A stretch of 36,159 nucleotides of DNA, from the IMG/VR virus record IMGVR_UViG_3300045970_001208, positions 1 through 36,159 of that record, one strand, 5' to 3'. The notes under the pieces were generated by a model. It saw only the letters and a program-made list of their open reading frames with translations, did not search any database and had not been told where the DNA came from. The position numbers and the translations under genes are program-made. The stretch is from a virus. Shown piece by piece: positions 5,569-13,530 of the stretch (positions are counted from its first letter, which is position 1; every line of letters starts with the position of its first letter).

Positions 5569-5882
5569 TCGCACACCTCCCGCCCAGGCACGGGCATCCG
5601 CGGGGGCGTCCCGTCGACCGGCCACTCCACGCGGTCGCCGAAGCAGTCGACCAAGAACGCGATCGCCATGGCGGCGACCTGGACCGCCTCCTCCTCCATA
5701 CCAGATCCGCCCGTCTTGACCTCGTCCCAGAGCTCGTCGACCTCCTCGAGGAGAACCGCGTAGCCCTCGTGGGCGGAGTTGAACGGCGGGTGCAGGTGTC
5801 GGGCCCGCCACAGTTCGTGGAAGACGCGGGCGATGACGGTGCTCAGACGGTCCTCGAAGGCCGTGACTTCGGTCTTTCCCAT
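5565..5882 (-). CDS. MazG-like nucleotide pyrophosphohydrolase (all-alpha NTP-PPase family)
   Basis: This 105-aa protein starts at ATG 5882. The segment HEGYAVLLEEVDELWDEVK (residues 38-56) supplies the ExxE/EExxE metal-binding helix, and EEAVQVAAMAIAFLVD (64-79) supplies the second ExxxD-type helix of the all-alpha MazG/dUTPase superfamily. Such enzymes hydrolyse (d)NTPs or lower (p)ppGpp and are common in phage nucleotide metabolism. The length is close to a minimal one-domain family member. A large inverted repeat lies just upstream (5905-5941), so expression may be partly separated from the gene before it. Confidence 0.7.
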   Translation of the reverse strand: MGKTEVTAFEDRLSTVIARVFHELWRARHLHPPFNSAHEGYAVLLEEVDELWDEVKTGGSGMEEEAVQVAAMAIAFLVDCFGDRVEWPVDGTPPRMPVPGREVCE

Positions 5883-5904
5883 GCTCCTCCATTCTTTGTT
5901 ATCT

Positions 5905-5941
5905 CCCCGGGGCGGCTCATCCGCACGAAACCGCCCCGGGG
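5905..5941. terminator. 11-bp perfect inverted repeat in an intergenic gap
   Basis: CCCCGGGGCGG (5905-5915) pairs exactly with CCGCCCCGGGG (5931-5941) across a 15-nt loop. It lies between the genes ending at 5960 and starting at 5882 on the minus strand. No U-tract follows on the minus strand (AGATAACAAAG), so it may be an attenuator, an RNA-processing or stabilising hairpin, or a weak terminator. Confidence 0.5.
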
Positions 5942-5959
5942 CGCGCGACCATCCGCGCT

Positions 5960-6490
5960 TCAGTGACCGGGACCGACACCCGTGTTGACAGGCTTCACCA
6001 CAGGGTCCGCAGCGTCGGCCCCGGCCGTTGGCATCCGTTCGAGGGGTTCTTCGATCACGAGGAGGCAATACTGGGCACCCATGGACTTCCGGAACGCCCC
6101 GGGATGGTCGTCGCCATCGACGGTCACATGGAACAGGCGAACCTCTTGCCAGTCGCTCCAGTGAGGCTCTCCGTCCAGGTACTGCCAGCCGGAAAAGATG
6201 CGCCTGCGCTGGGCCCACAGACCGACGCAGTTCGGCGGATCAAAGGTCCAACGGAGGCGCGGCGCCCGACCGATCAGGCGGTCGTTCATTCCAGCTTCGA
6301 TGCGGACCTTGACGGTCAGGTCTTCCACCTGCTCGCGAAGCTTCGCGCAGCCCGGGCACGCGACGGTCGCGAAGTCCTTGGGGTGCGGGAACGCAAACGC
6401 CAGGCGCTTCGAGATCGCTCCGAGCGACTCCGCGATGCTCGCCAGGTGCGGCGGATCCTTGTACGGGGGCGGTATCCAGTGGGCCATCAT
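5960..6490 (-). CDS. Hypothetical protein (176 aa)
   Basis: It begins MMAHWIPPPY; ATG 6490 and ATG 6487 are both possible, and AAGGAGG upstream fits the second slightly better. Residues ~44-60 include CPGCAKLREQVEDL, a CxxC followed by a coiled-coil-like helix. The middle is Trp-rich (RWTF, GLWAQRR, SGWQYLDGEPHWSDWQEV) and beta-like. It may be a small zinc-containing beta domain. No family is recognised. It follows the tRNA gene in the operon. Confidence 0.55.
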   Translation of the reverse strand: MMAHWIPPPYKDPPHLASIAESLGAISKRLAFAFPHPKDFATVACPGCAKLREQVEDLTVKVRIEAGMNDRLIGRAPRLRWTFDPPNCVGLWAQRRRIFSGWQYLDGEPHWSDWQEVRLFHVTVDGDDHPGAFRKSMGAQYCLLVIEEPLERMPTAGADAADPVVKPVNTGVGPGH

Positions 6491-6566
6491 TCGCCTCCTT
6501 CGGATCGCCCCGACCCCTCCGCGCCCGCGTGGTGCACGAAGCTATTTCGGAAAGGCCGGGGCATCT

Positions 6567-6641
6567 TGGTAGCGGCGGCGGGATTCGAACCCGCGACCCC
6601 CGGGGTATGAACCCAGTGCGCTTCCACTGCGCTACGCCGCA
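6567..6641 (-). tRNA. tRNA-Met (anticodon CAU), CCA encoded, initiator-like features
   Basis: On the minus strand, 75 nt fold into a cloverleaf. The acceptor stem is GCGGCG/CGCCGC with the first pair unpaired (T1-T72). The D stem is GCGC/GCGC with a 7-nt loop carrying GG. The anticodon stem ends in three G-C pairs (GGG/CCC) around loop TTCATAC with anticodon CAT, but has one T-C mismatch. The variable loop has 5 nt. The T arm is GCGGG-TTCGAAT-CCCGC, then discriminator A and encoded CCA. An unpaired 1-72 position and three G-C pairs next to the anticodon loop are hallmarks of initiator tRNA. The C11-G24 pair is elongator-like, so the identity is mixed. Confidence 0.9.
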
Positions 6642-6654
6642 TCAATCCTCCTGG

Positions 6655-7119
6655 TCACGGCCGGGGCCGCAGGACACAACGACTAGCGTTTCGTGCCTGC
6701 CGCCCCGGCGTGATCGTTGTGGCTCCCTGCCGCCGGAATTCGGCATTGATATCGGTCTGCTCCAACTGACCTTCCGGCACGCCGCAGGAAGCCACACCCG
6801 TTCGGCCGTCGGTGGCCCCAGCCGGCCGCGCCAGCTGGTCCCGCCACACCCAGACCGAGTAATGCGTTTTGGTGGATCGGACGAGCCACTTGTCGGGACT
6901 CGCCCCGATCACCCAGACGCGGTCCCCCGCCCGTAGGGGGATGACGTCCGCTCCGAGGATCCAGAACTCCCCCAGGCCGGGGGATGTGCTCGGCCGCTCC
7001 GCCGGCCGGGGCGCCAGGGGGCGCGCGAGGGGAGCCTCCTCACGCACGACCTCGACGGTGGAACCGCCGGTGCCGGGCGTTGGATCGAAGAGGCCCCCCT
7101 GGTCGTCCAGGCAACTCAC
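6655..7119 (-). CDS. Hypothetical protein with a C-terminal beta domain (154 aa)
   Basis: It starts at GTG 7119, overlapping the upstream TGA (GTGA). The first ~60 residues are Pro/Glu/Arg-rich and probably disordered. Residues ~60-105 (VIPLRAGDRVWVIGASPDKWLVRSTK in pieces, then YSVWVWRDQL) form a run of short strands like an SH3-type or KOW-like barrel. No known family is identified. It is the last protein gene before the tRNA. Confidence 0.5.
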   Translation of the reverse strand: MSCLDDQGGLFDPTPGTGGSTVEVVREEAPLARPLAPRPAERPSTSPGLGEFWILGADVIPLRAGDRVWVIGASPDKWLVRSTKTHYSVWVWRDQLARPAGATDGRTGVASCGVPEGQLEQTDINAEFRRQGATTITPGRQARNASRCVLRPRP

Positions 7120-7541
7120 GCGCGCCGCCCCACGTCGAGACGGGAGAGGCACTCCCGCAGATCGCACAACAGCTCGTAGTTCACGGTCGCAATCGTCTCT
7201 CGTGAGTCCCCGAAATCAGGGATCGGCCATCCATATCCGTCGTCCACGACTGCCCTGGCGCTCTTGATGACCTCCATCAGCCGCTCTAGTTCCAATGAGA
7301 GGAGAAAGTTCGTCCGAAGCAGCTTCGCCGTATCCGATCCCGGCTTGGGCAGTTCGATTTCACACACCTCGGCCAGATCCGCGAGGTCAGCCTTGTGACG
7401 CGCAACAACCTCGTTCGCCACTTCGACAGCCGCATCGTCGCACAATCCGCATCTCGTCATTAGCACCCCGTGGACAACGCACTTCTCAGTCGAAACACCA
7501 ATGGCATTGAGCAGTGCATCCTCGAATTCGCTCCCCCTCAT
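7116..7541 (-). CDS. Hypothetical protein, downstream member of a tandem paralog pair
   Basis: This 141-aa protein starts at ATG 7541 (ATGA overlap with the previous gene). The N-terminal part has HGVLMTRCGLC, a small Cys/His cluster. The C-terminal ~55 residues (VIKSARAVVDDGYGW, then GDSRETIATVNYELLCDLRE, then LSRL) match the C-terminus of the gene directly upstream (7538-8089), where the same positions read VIKSALALVEEGEKY, GDTRLTVAEVDYNLVCDLRE and LSRF. The two clearly arose by duplication while their N-termini diverged. The function is unknown; the acidic helical tail might be an oligomerisation module. Confidence 0.6.
   Translation of the reverse strand: MRGSEFEDALLNAIGVSTEKCVVHGVLMTRCGLCDDAAVEVANEVVARHKADLADLAEVCEIELPKPGSDTAKLLRTNFLLSLELERLMEVIKSARAVVDDGYGWPIPDFGDSRETIATVNYELLCDLRECLSRLDVGRRA
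7121..7194. repeat. DNA-level copy of the duplicated gene end (partner at 7543-7617)
   Basis: This stretch and 7543-7617 are about three-quarters identical, including CGGGAG, a 5-nt loop, CTCCCG (7141-7157 and 7563-7579) and a shared CCGCAGATCGCACA block. They code the same protein C-terminus (CDLRE, LSR) on the minus strand and mark a tandem duplication. Confidence 0.75.
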
Positions 7542-8089
7542 GCGCGCCGATCCGAGTTGAAACGGGAGAGGTGCTCCCGCAGATCGCACACCAGGTTGTA
7601 GTCCACCTCCGCGACCGTCAGCCTTGTGTCCCCGACGTCATCAACCGTGTATTTCTCGCCCTCTTCCACGAGTGCCAAGGCGCTCTTGATGACATCCCCT
7701 ACCCGCTGGCAACTGGGACAAGGAATCGGATATGCGCGCCGCTCCGCCGAGTCCATGTTTTCGATCCCGAATTGAACCGTGGCCTCGATTCGCCCGACCG
7801 CCCTCGCCACTGCCTCGCCCATCTTGTGCCGGTGCTCCGCAGCCTCGGCAGCGCTGATCCCGACGGACTGCAGGCGCCAATCCTCGAGAGTCGCCCAGAG
7901 GCCGGACGCCGCGCCGCGGGCCTCCTCGAGCGCCCGGCGAACCCTGCGGGCGTCCTCCATGGACAGGCGCGAGGGGCAAACCAGGTCCGAGGCCAGCGGG
8001 CGGGTGGCGTCAGCCTCGACGCGGGTGACCAGCGGCAGGACGTCGGGGTGGGGGATCCTCTGTGCGCAGTCGGTTGCCTGTTTGGACAT
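7538..8089 (-). CDS. Hypothetical protein, upstream member of a tandem paralog pair
   Basis: This 183-aa protein starts at ATG 8089 with GAGAGG upstream. Residues ~44-115 are strongly helical (MEDARRVRRALEEARGAASG, then a second long helix), followed by IPCPSCQR, a CxxC that may bind metal. The final ~55 residues are shared with the next gene. The 47-bp gap upstream and moderate ribosome site suggest it is read on the transcript from the regulatory genes at 8598-8884. No family is recognised. Confidence 0.6.
   Translation of the reverse strand: MSKQATDCAQRIPHPDVLPLVTRVEADATRPLASDLVCPSRLSMEDARRVRRALEEARGAASGLWATLEDWRLQSVGISAAEAAEHRHKMGEAVARAVGRIEATVQFGIENMDSAERRAYPIPCPSCQRVGDVIKSALALVEEGEKYTVDDVGDTRLTVAEVDYNLVCDLREHLSRFNSDRRA
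7543..7617. repeat. DNA-level copy of the duplicated gene end (partner at 7121-7194)
   Basis: This is the second copy of the duplicated segment. The hairpin arms CGGGAG and CTCCCG are unchanged, while the 5-nt loop differs (AGGTG against AGGCA). Confidence 0.75.
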
Positions 8090-8136
8090 GGCGTACCTCT
8101 CGGTCGCGATACCGCGCGACGTTGGTACCGTTGGCG

Positions 8137-8598
8137 TTATGAGGAAGCGACCGGCCGCGGTATCGGCCGGCCGCTCCCCGTCGGGACCTCGTCAGCTGTA
8201 CGGGGGACGAGGTCCCTCCCCTTGGCCCGCTCCTCCGCCGCCTTCTCGAGCTCGTCGAGAAAGAACAGCAGGGTGCGGGAGGCCGCGGCGGCCCGGCGCG
8301 GCGAGATCCGGCCGAGGTAGGCGAACTCGGTCGGGGCCCGCCTGCCGCGCTGCGAACGCGTCTTGGTAGTGATTGATGAAGTGGAAGGATTTTGATCGGG
8401 AATCGCGACGAGCCTCGGAACCGGAGAACGCTTCGAGAGTTTCTTGACCAGCGACTCCCCAAGCGACTGAGTCAATCCCTGGGGAGCCGGCACCGACACT
8501 GAATCCGGGCCTTCGGGGGCGGGGCAAACCCCAGCGGGCTCGACCGAGAACCGTGCGACTCCGGATGGAGCGCGCCTGGGGCAGGCGTGGCTACTCAT
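8137..8598 (-). CDS. Hypothetical basic/acidic two-part protein (153 aa)
   Basis: It starts at ATG 8598, with a G-rich ribosome site, and overlaps the preceding gene by 8 bp. The TTG at 8628 is less likely. The first ~85 residues are Pro/Ser-rich and probably disordered, ending in a basic SITTKTRSQRGRR stretch. Residues ~92-125 form a helical part (SPRRAAAASRTLLFFLDELEKAAEERAK). Being co-transcribed with the ribbon-helix-helix gene upstream suggests an early regulatory or host-interaction role, but there is no recognisable domain. Confidence 0.5.
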   Translation of the reverse strand: MSSHACPRRAPSGVARFSVEPAGVCPAPEGPDSVSVPAPQGLTQSLGESLVKKLSKRSPVPRLVAIPDQNPSTSSITTKTRSQRGRRAPTEFAYLGRISPRRAAAASRTLLFFLDELEKAAEERAKGRDLVPRTADEVPTGSGRPIPRPVASS

Positions 8599-8884
8599 GG
8601 ACGTCCCCCGCCCCTGACTCATCCACAACTCTTACCCTCGGCCTCCGAGCGGAAGGTTCCTTGGCGCGATCGATCTGGGTTGCTGGCTTCCCCACCTGCG
8701 TGGCACCTGCCTGCCCCGAACGGGGACGACCACGTCTGCCAGACTCTGCCGCCGCTTCGTACGCAGGCGGGAGGTGTCGATCGAGAAGAGCCTGGAGCGT
8801 TAGCTCCTGGTTCATGGCCGATCGCCGAAGACGCTGCTTCAGGCTCTTCGGGACGCGATGAAGAATCGGAACGAATTGGCGCAT
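8591..8884 (-). CDS. Ribbon-helix-helix (Arc/CopG-type) DNA-binding protein, leftward
   Basis: This 97-aa protein starts at ATG 8884. Residues ~8-40 show the ribbon-helix-helix layout: a short strand (ILHRVP), a first helix (SLKQRLRRSAM), a turn, then LTLQALLDRHL, where TLQxLLxxxL is the typical second helix. The C-terminal half is basic with RRGRPR, AT-hook-like, so it may touch the minor groove as well. No good Shine-Dalgarno is present and a palindrome cluster ends only 4 bp before the start, so the leader is very short. It lies head-to-head with another ribbon-helix-helix gene (9023), which makes it a candidate repressor of one or both promoters. Confidence 0.7.
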   Translation of the reverse strand: MRQFVPILHRVPKSLKQRLRRSAMNQELTLQALLDRHLPPAYEAAAESGRRGRPRSGQAGATQVGKPATQIDRAKEPSARRPRVRVVDESGAGDVHE

Positions 8885-9022
8885 GTCGCAACTTTAGGTT
8901 GCATGCGCATGCCCGTGCAAGTGGTATTTTGTTTCTTGTTGCAGTTTCTTCGGCGGCAGCCGTACCGTCTCAGGCGCCAGATTCTGCCGCCGGCCACACC
9001 AACGGAAGTTCAGGAGGCACCA
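8885..9022. promoter_or_regulatory. Palindrome-rich divergent operator/promoter region
   Basis: This 138-bp gap lies between two divergent ribbon-helix-helix genes. It has a 5-bp inverted repeat GCAAC-TTTAG-GTTGC (8888-8902), directly joined to a perfect 12-bp palindrome GCATGCGCATGC (8901-8912). TTGC (8899-8902) and GCAA (8917-8920) add an outer dyad. A T-rich patch with TATTTT (8925-8930) could be a rightward -10 element. Leftward, TTGCAC followed 17 nt later by CTAAAG is a poor match. Dyads next to autoregulated ribbon-helix-helix genes are usual operators. Confidence 0.55.
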
Positions 9023-9346
9023 ATGGCTGCGCGGATCGACAACCTCTGGGAGGTATTCCAGATGCCGAAACACCAGCCCCCTGGGAGCGCCGATGACGAT
9101 CTTCCGCCGTTCACCCCGAAGGTCAAGAAGCCCACTACCCATGGCAGAGATGGGACAGGGGTCCAGACGCACCTGGGCCCGAAGGAAAAGGAGGGCCTCG
9201 ACGATTTGGTCGAGCAGTCGCTGATGTCCCAGAAGGACTACCTGCGCTGCCTGATCCGCTACGCCATCCGACAGCACCTGGTCCTGGACGGAAATTCCGA
9301 GGCGGTGGCCGAACCTCCGAAGCGCAAAGACAGGAGGGAAAGATAG
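9023..9346 (+). CDS. Ribbon-helix-helix-like DNA-binding protein, rightward
   Basis: This 107-aa protein starts at ATG 9023 with AGGAGG at 6-nt spacing; an upstream frame to 8858 would run through the operator region. The first ~55 residues are polar and probably disordered. Residues ~55-90 read as a ribbon-helix-helix: TGVQTHLGP strand, KEKEGLDDLVEQS helix, then MSQKDYLRCLIRYAIRQHL. The tail is basic (PKRKDRRER). It is the first gene of the operon that also carries the methyltransferase and integrase, so it may regulate lysogeny genes and oppose the leftward ribbon-helix-helix protein. Confidence 0.6.
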   Translation: MAARIDNLWEVFQMPKHQPPGSADDDLPPFTPKVKKPTTHGRDGTGVQTHLGPKEKEGLDDLVEQSLMSQKDYLRCLIRYAIRQHLVLDGNSEAVAEPPKRKDRRER

Positions 9347-9347
9347 A

Positions 9348-9656
9348 ATGGGCGCTTACTTACCCGCCGTCGTTCTGGTGTGGGTCGCCGGATCCGTCAT
9401 GGTCACGATGGTCGCACGTGAGAAGGGACGGACTCCGGTGTGGGCGTTGGTCTGCTCACTCGTCTTCAGCCCGATCCTGGCCTATGGGTACTACCTGGCC
9501 GTTCCCGCCCAGTCCCGAGTCGACCAGAACGCGCGGCAGGTGTACCCAACCCGACCGGGGACGTGGGTCTGTTCCCGTTGTCAGGGATCGAACCAGAAGG
9601 AAGCTACCAGTTGCGCATCCTGCGGAACGCCCAACCGGAGCGCGCCCCATGCATAG
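9348..9656 (+). CDS. Membrane protein with C-terminal zinc ribbon
   Basis: This 102-aa protein starts at ATG 9348, one base after the preceding stop. Residues ~4-22 and ~31-52 are two hydrophobic transmembrane segments joined by a short basic loop (REKGRTP). Residues ~72-94 hold a zinc ribbon: CSRC, 12 residues, then CASC. The two-helix plus zinc-ribbon layout is common in uncharacterised bacterial and phage membrane proteins. The ribbon would sit in the cytoplasm by the positive-inside rule. A role in exclusion or signalling is possible but not shown. Confidence 0.6.
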   Translation: MGAYLPAVVLVWVAGSVMVTMVAREKGRTPVWALVCSLVFSPILAYGYYLAVPAQSRVDQNARQVYPTRPGTWVCSRCQGSNQKEATSCASCGTPNRSAPHA

Positions 9657-9687
9657 CTCAACGGGGCAACCGGGGAGGGGTCGATAG

Positions 9688-11343
<1,656 letters not shown>

Positions 11344-11349
11344 GACACC

Positions 11350-12912
11350 ATGCGCGCAGCTCTGTCCGCCCGCGTCTCCACTCAGGAGCAGGCGGAGAAA
11401 ATCGCCCCCATCGCGGACCAGCTGGCCTGCGGACGCGCGTTCTGTGCGTCGCACGAGTGGCCCGTCGCCCTCGAGGAGGTCGACGAGGGGATCTCCGGAT
11501 CCGTCTGGCCCCGGCCGGGCCTGATGTCCCTCCTCGAGGCCGCCCGCCGCGGGGAGTTCGAGATCCTCGTCGTCTGGGCGTACTCACGCGTCGGAAGGGA
11601 CGAAAACCTCGAGCTATTCGGCCACATCATGTGGGAGTTCCGGCAGGCCGGCGTCCGGGTGGTCTCGGTCACGGAGGAGGGCGCCTCGCCCATCGAGACC
11701 AACGTCCAGGGCATGATGGCGGGGATCGCGCTCCAGAAGCTGAAGGACGACGTCAACCGGGGCATGCGACAGAAGGCCGGGCGCCGGGAGTACACCGGGG
11801 GCCGAGCCCTCTTCGGCTACAACTGGACCTCGCGCACCGAACGGGTCGTGGTTCCGGAGGAGGCAGCCATTGTCGCTCGTGTCTACGAGATGGCCGACCC
11901 GGCCGGGGAGTGCCGCCAGCTGGCCACCATCGCCAGGGAACTGGGCCTCGAGCTTCAGCGAGTGCGCCGGATGCTCCGCCACCCTGGGTACGCCGGGGCC
12001 TACACCTACTCCCGGTTCACCTTCGCCGGCGCAGGGAGCCGTAAGAAGATGGCGCGGCCGGCCCCCCTCGATCGCCAGATCATCACCTGGGGTGCCCACG
12101 AGGAAATCGTTCCCCGGGACCTCTGGGACCGCGTCCAGCAGCGATTGGACGAGCAGGCGGAACGGCGCCCGAACAACAACGGCCAGGCCAGCCTCCCCCT
12201 CACGGGACTCGTCCGGTGCGGCGTCTGCAGTCGGCCGCTCCGCGTGACCGGCTTCCATCGGCCTCCGGGGGACGTCCCCGTTCGGTACTACTACCGATGC
12301 GACACGGACGGGTGCCCAGGCATCGGCAACGCCTGCGTGGCCGGATGGACGACCGACGTCGTCCGAGCGGTGATGGAGCAGCTGCGCCGGCCGGACATCG
12401 CGGACGCGATCGTCGCGGAGATCCGACGGGCCTACGACGATGGCCGACGGTCCGGGGCCTGGGAGGCGGAGGTCCGGAGGCTCGAGAAGGCGGAGGCGTC
12501 CATCCGGGCCGTGATCTCCTCCGGGGAGATCTCCGACACGCGCGCCTTGGCCCGGGATTACGAGGCCACGCGGAGGGGGCTGGAACGCGCACGGGCGTCG
12601 CTGGAGCGCGACCGGCGGAAGGCGGGGCTACGGATATCCCCCGCGTCGATTCGGGCGCGCCTGGCGCGCGCGTGTGCGCTCCTGGGGGCTTTGGAGGACC
12701 GCACCGAGGCCGACAAAGCGGTCCGCCCGCTCTTGGCCCATTTCGTCGAGTCGATCACCGTGGAACCGGGCGCGGAACGTGCGACGGTGCAACTGCGTAG
12801 CGACGTCGTGGACGTTCCCCCACAGCCGTATCTATCGGGTGGACGCGAGATACGACCGTTGAGTTTCCCGATGGTGCTCCCGCCTCGGGCGCTAAGTCGC
12901 AGGCGTGGATAG
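11350..12912 (+). CDS. int: Large serine recombinase (phage integrase)
   Basis: This 520-aa protein starts at ATG 11350, 6 bp after the methyltransferase stop. The N-terminal resolvase domain (1 to ~150) has Arg8 and nucleophile Ser10 (ARVS), the GISG turn (47-50), and SRVGRD (79-84), all standard active-site landmarks. A recombinase/zinc-ribbon part follows. It has LTGLVRCGVCSRPLR and a second Cys cluster (CDTDGCPGIGNAC), with four or more cysteines placed as in large serine integrases, then a coiled-coil segment (~375-425). It catalyses attP x attB integration through a covalent 5'-phosphoserine. The attachment site is normally beside the gene; see the dyad at 13161-13198. It shows that the phage is temperate. 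Confidence 0.92.
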   Translation: MRAALSARVSTQEQAEKIAPIADQLACGRAFCASHEWPVALEEVDEGISGSVWPRPGLMSLLEAARRGEFEILVVWAYSRVGRDENLELFGHIMWEFRQAGVRVVSVTEEGASPIETNVQGMMAGIALQKLKDDVNRGMRQKAGRREYTGGRALFGYNWTSRTERVVVPEEAAIVARVYEMADPAGECRQLATIARELGLELQRVRRMLRHPGYAGAYTYSRFTFAGAGSRKKMARPAPLDRQIITWGAHEEIVPRDLWDRVQQRLDEQAERRPNNNGQASLPLTGLVRCGVCSRPLRVTGFHRPPGDVPVRYYYRCDTDGCPGIGNACVAGWTTDVVRAVMEQLRRPDIADAIVAEIRRAYDDGRRSGAWEAEVRRLEKAEASIRAVISSGEISDTRALARDYEATRRGLERARASLERDRRKAGLRISPASIRARLARACALLGALEDRTEADKAVRPLLAHFVESITVEPGAERATVQLRSDVVDVPPQPYLSGGREIRPLSFPMVLPPRALSRRRG

Positions 12913-13160
12913 TGGTAGCCTGATCGATCGAGAGCGAAACGGCCCCGTGGGCACTCTCCCACCACTTTACACTAGGCGTAAAGACGTAAACTCCCGATAA
13001 CGCGGGCGCGACGCCGCAAGTACCGGGCGCGACGCCCGAAGCCGCGGGAGCGCCCGAGACGTCGAAATTTCACGTACAGAAAAGCTGCACCTGCAACCCA
13101 TTGCCATTCGCCACGTTGCGAGTTAATTTCACTTGCAGATAACTGCTTAAACTGCAATTC

Positions 13161-13198
13161 GGGACACGGTTTGTCCCGCGCGGGACAAATGGTGTCCC
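13161..13198. repeat. 38-bp near-perfect inverted repeat
   Basis: The inner half-sites TTTGTCCCGC (13170-13179) and GCGGGACAAA (13180-13189) form a perfect 20-bp palindrome. The outer arms GGGACAC (13161-13167) and GTGTCCC (13192-13198) extend it. Only two of nineteen symmetric pairs fail. GGGAC therefore occurs four times in alternating orientation. Candidate roles are attP core, repressor operator or cruciform. The central dinucleotide is CG, which is itself symmetric, a point against simple directional serine-integrase crossover exactly at the centre. Confidence 0.85.
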
Positions 13199-13247
13199 AA
13201 GACCTGGGTCGTTGCGCTCCGATCGGTCGCGGGCGCCGCACATGAAA

Positions 13248-13275
13248 CGGCCCCGGGGAGTGATCCTCGGGGCCG
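13248..13275 (-). terminator. Intrinsic terminator of the late (leftward) operon
   Basis: On the minus strand, CGGCCCCG and CGGGGCCG form a perfect 8-bp stem with a 12-nt loop, followed by TTTC. It lies 24 bp after the last late gene (stop at 13299). The run of T is short, but the stem is very stable. Confidence 0.7.
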
Positions 13276-13298
13276 CTTGGGATGGGGCAGGGAAAGGG

Positions 13299-13520
13299 TC
13301 ACTTCCCAACCTTACCCGGATCCCAGGTCGCGATCCTCCGCAGGACGCCAGCCAGCCCGATGAGAGCGGGGACCAGGATCCACTTCCAGAGCCACTCGTC
13401 GGTGGTGCCCGTGGGGTGGAACGACGGAACGGTCGCCAGCAGGTACGCCGCGAGCAGCCCCGCGATGCCGTAGAGAGCCTTCAAACCAAAGGTCTTCAAG
13501 AGGTTCAGGAACACGGACAT
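13299..13520 (-). CDS. Putative holin (small two-helix membrane protein)
   Basis: This 73-aa protein starts at ATG 13520 with GGAGGG upstream. Two hydrophobic helices (about 12-31 and 46-62) are separated by a polar loop (FHPTGTTDEW), and the C-terminus is basic. Size, topology and position at the end of the late operon near the endolysin fit a class II holin, which forms lesions in the inner membrane to start lysis. No specific holin family is claimed. Confidence 0.6.
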   Translation of the reverse strand: MSVFLNLLKTFGLKALYGIAGLLAAYLLATVPSFHPTGTTDEWLWKWILVPALIGLAGVLRRIATWDPGKVGK

Positions 13521-13530
13521 GGGGTCCCTC

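Larger units (their letters stand above)
12913..13298. promoter_or_regulatory. Non-coding region between integrase and lysis genes; candidate attP/protein-binding zone
   Basis: This 386-bp gap between convergent genes has no convincing coding frame. It holds a small hairpin GTGGG-6 nt-CCCAC (12947-12962), an inverted repeat CTTTAC-7 nt-GTAAAG (12965-12983), a degenerate direct repeat beginning AATTTCAC at 13066 and 13125, a 38-bp dyad (13161-13198), and the late terminator (13248-13275). Positions 13060-13165 are richer in A+T than the rest of the genome. Lying next to a serine integrase, this is the best place to look for attP. Confidence 0.55.

Noticed and set aside
12972-13241. Minus-strand frame of 89 aa downstream of the integrase
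   Set aside because: It has no ribosome site, it covers the repeats and dyad, and its protein is Arg-rich with no domain. The region looks non-coding.
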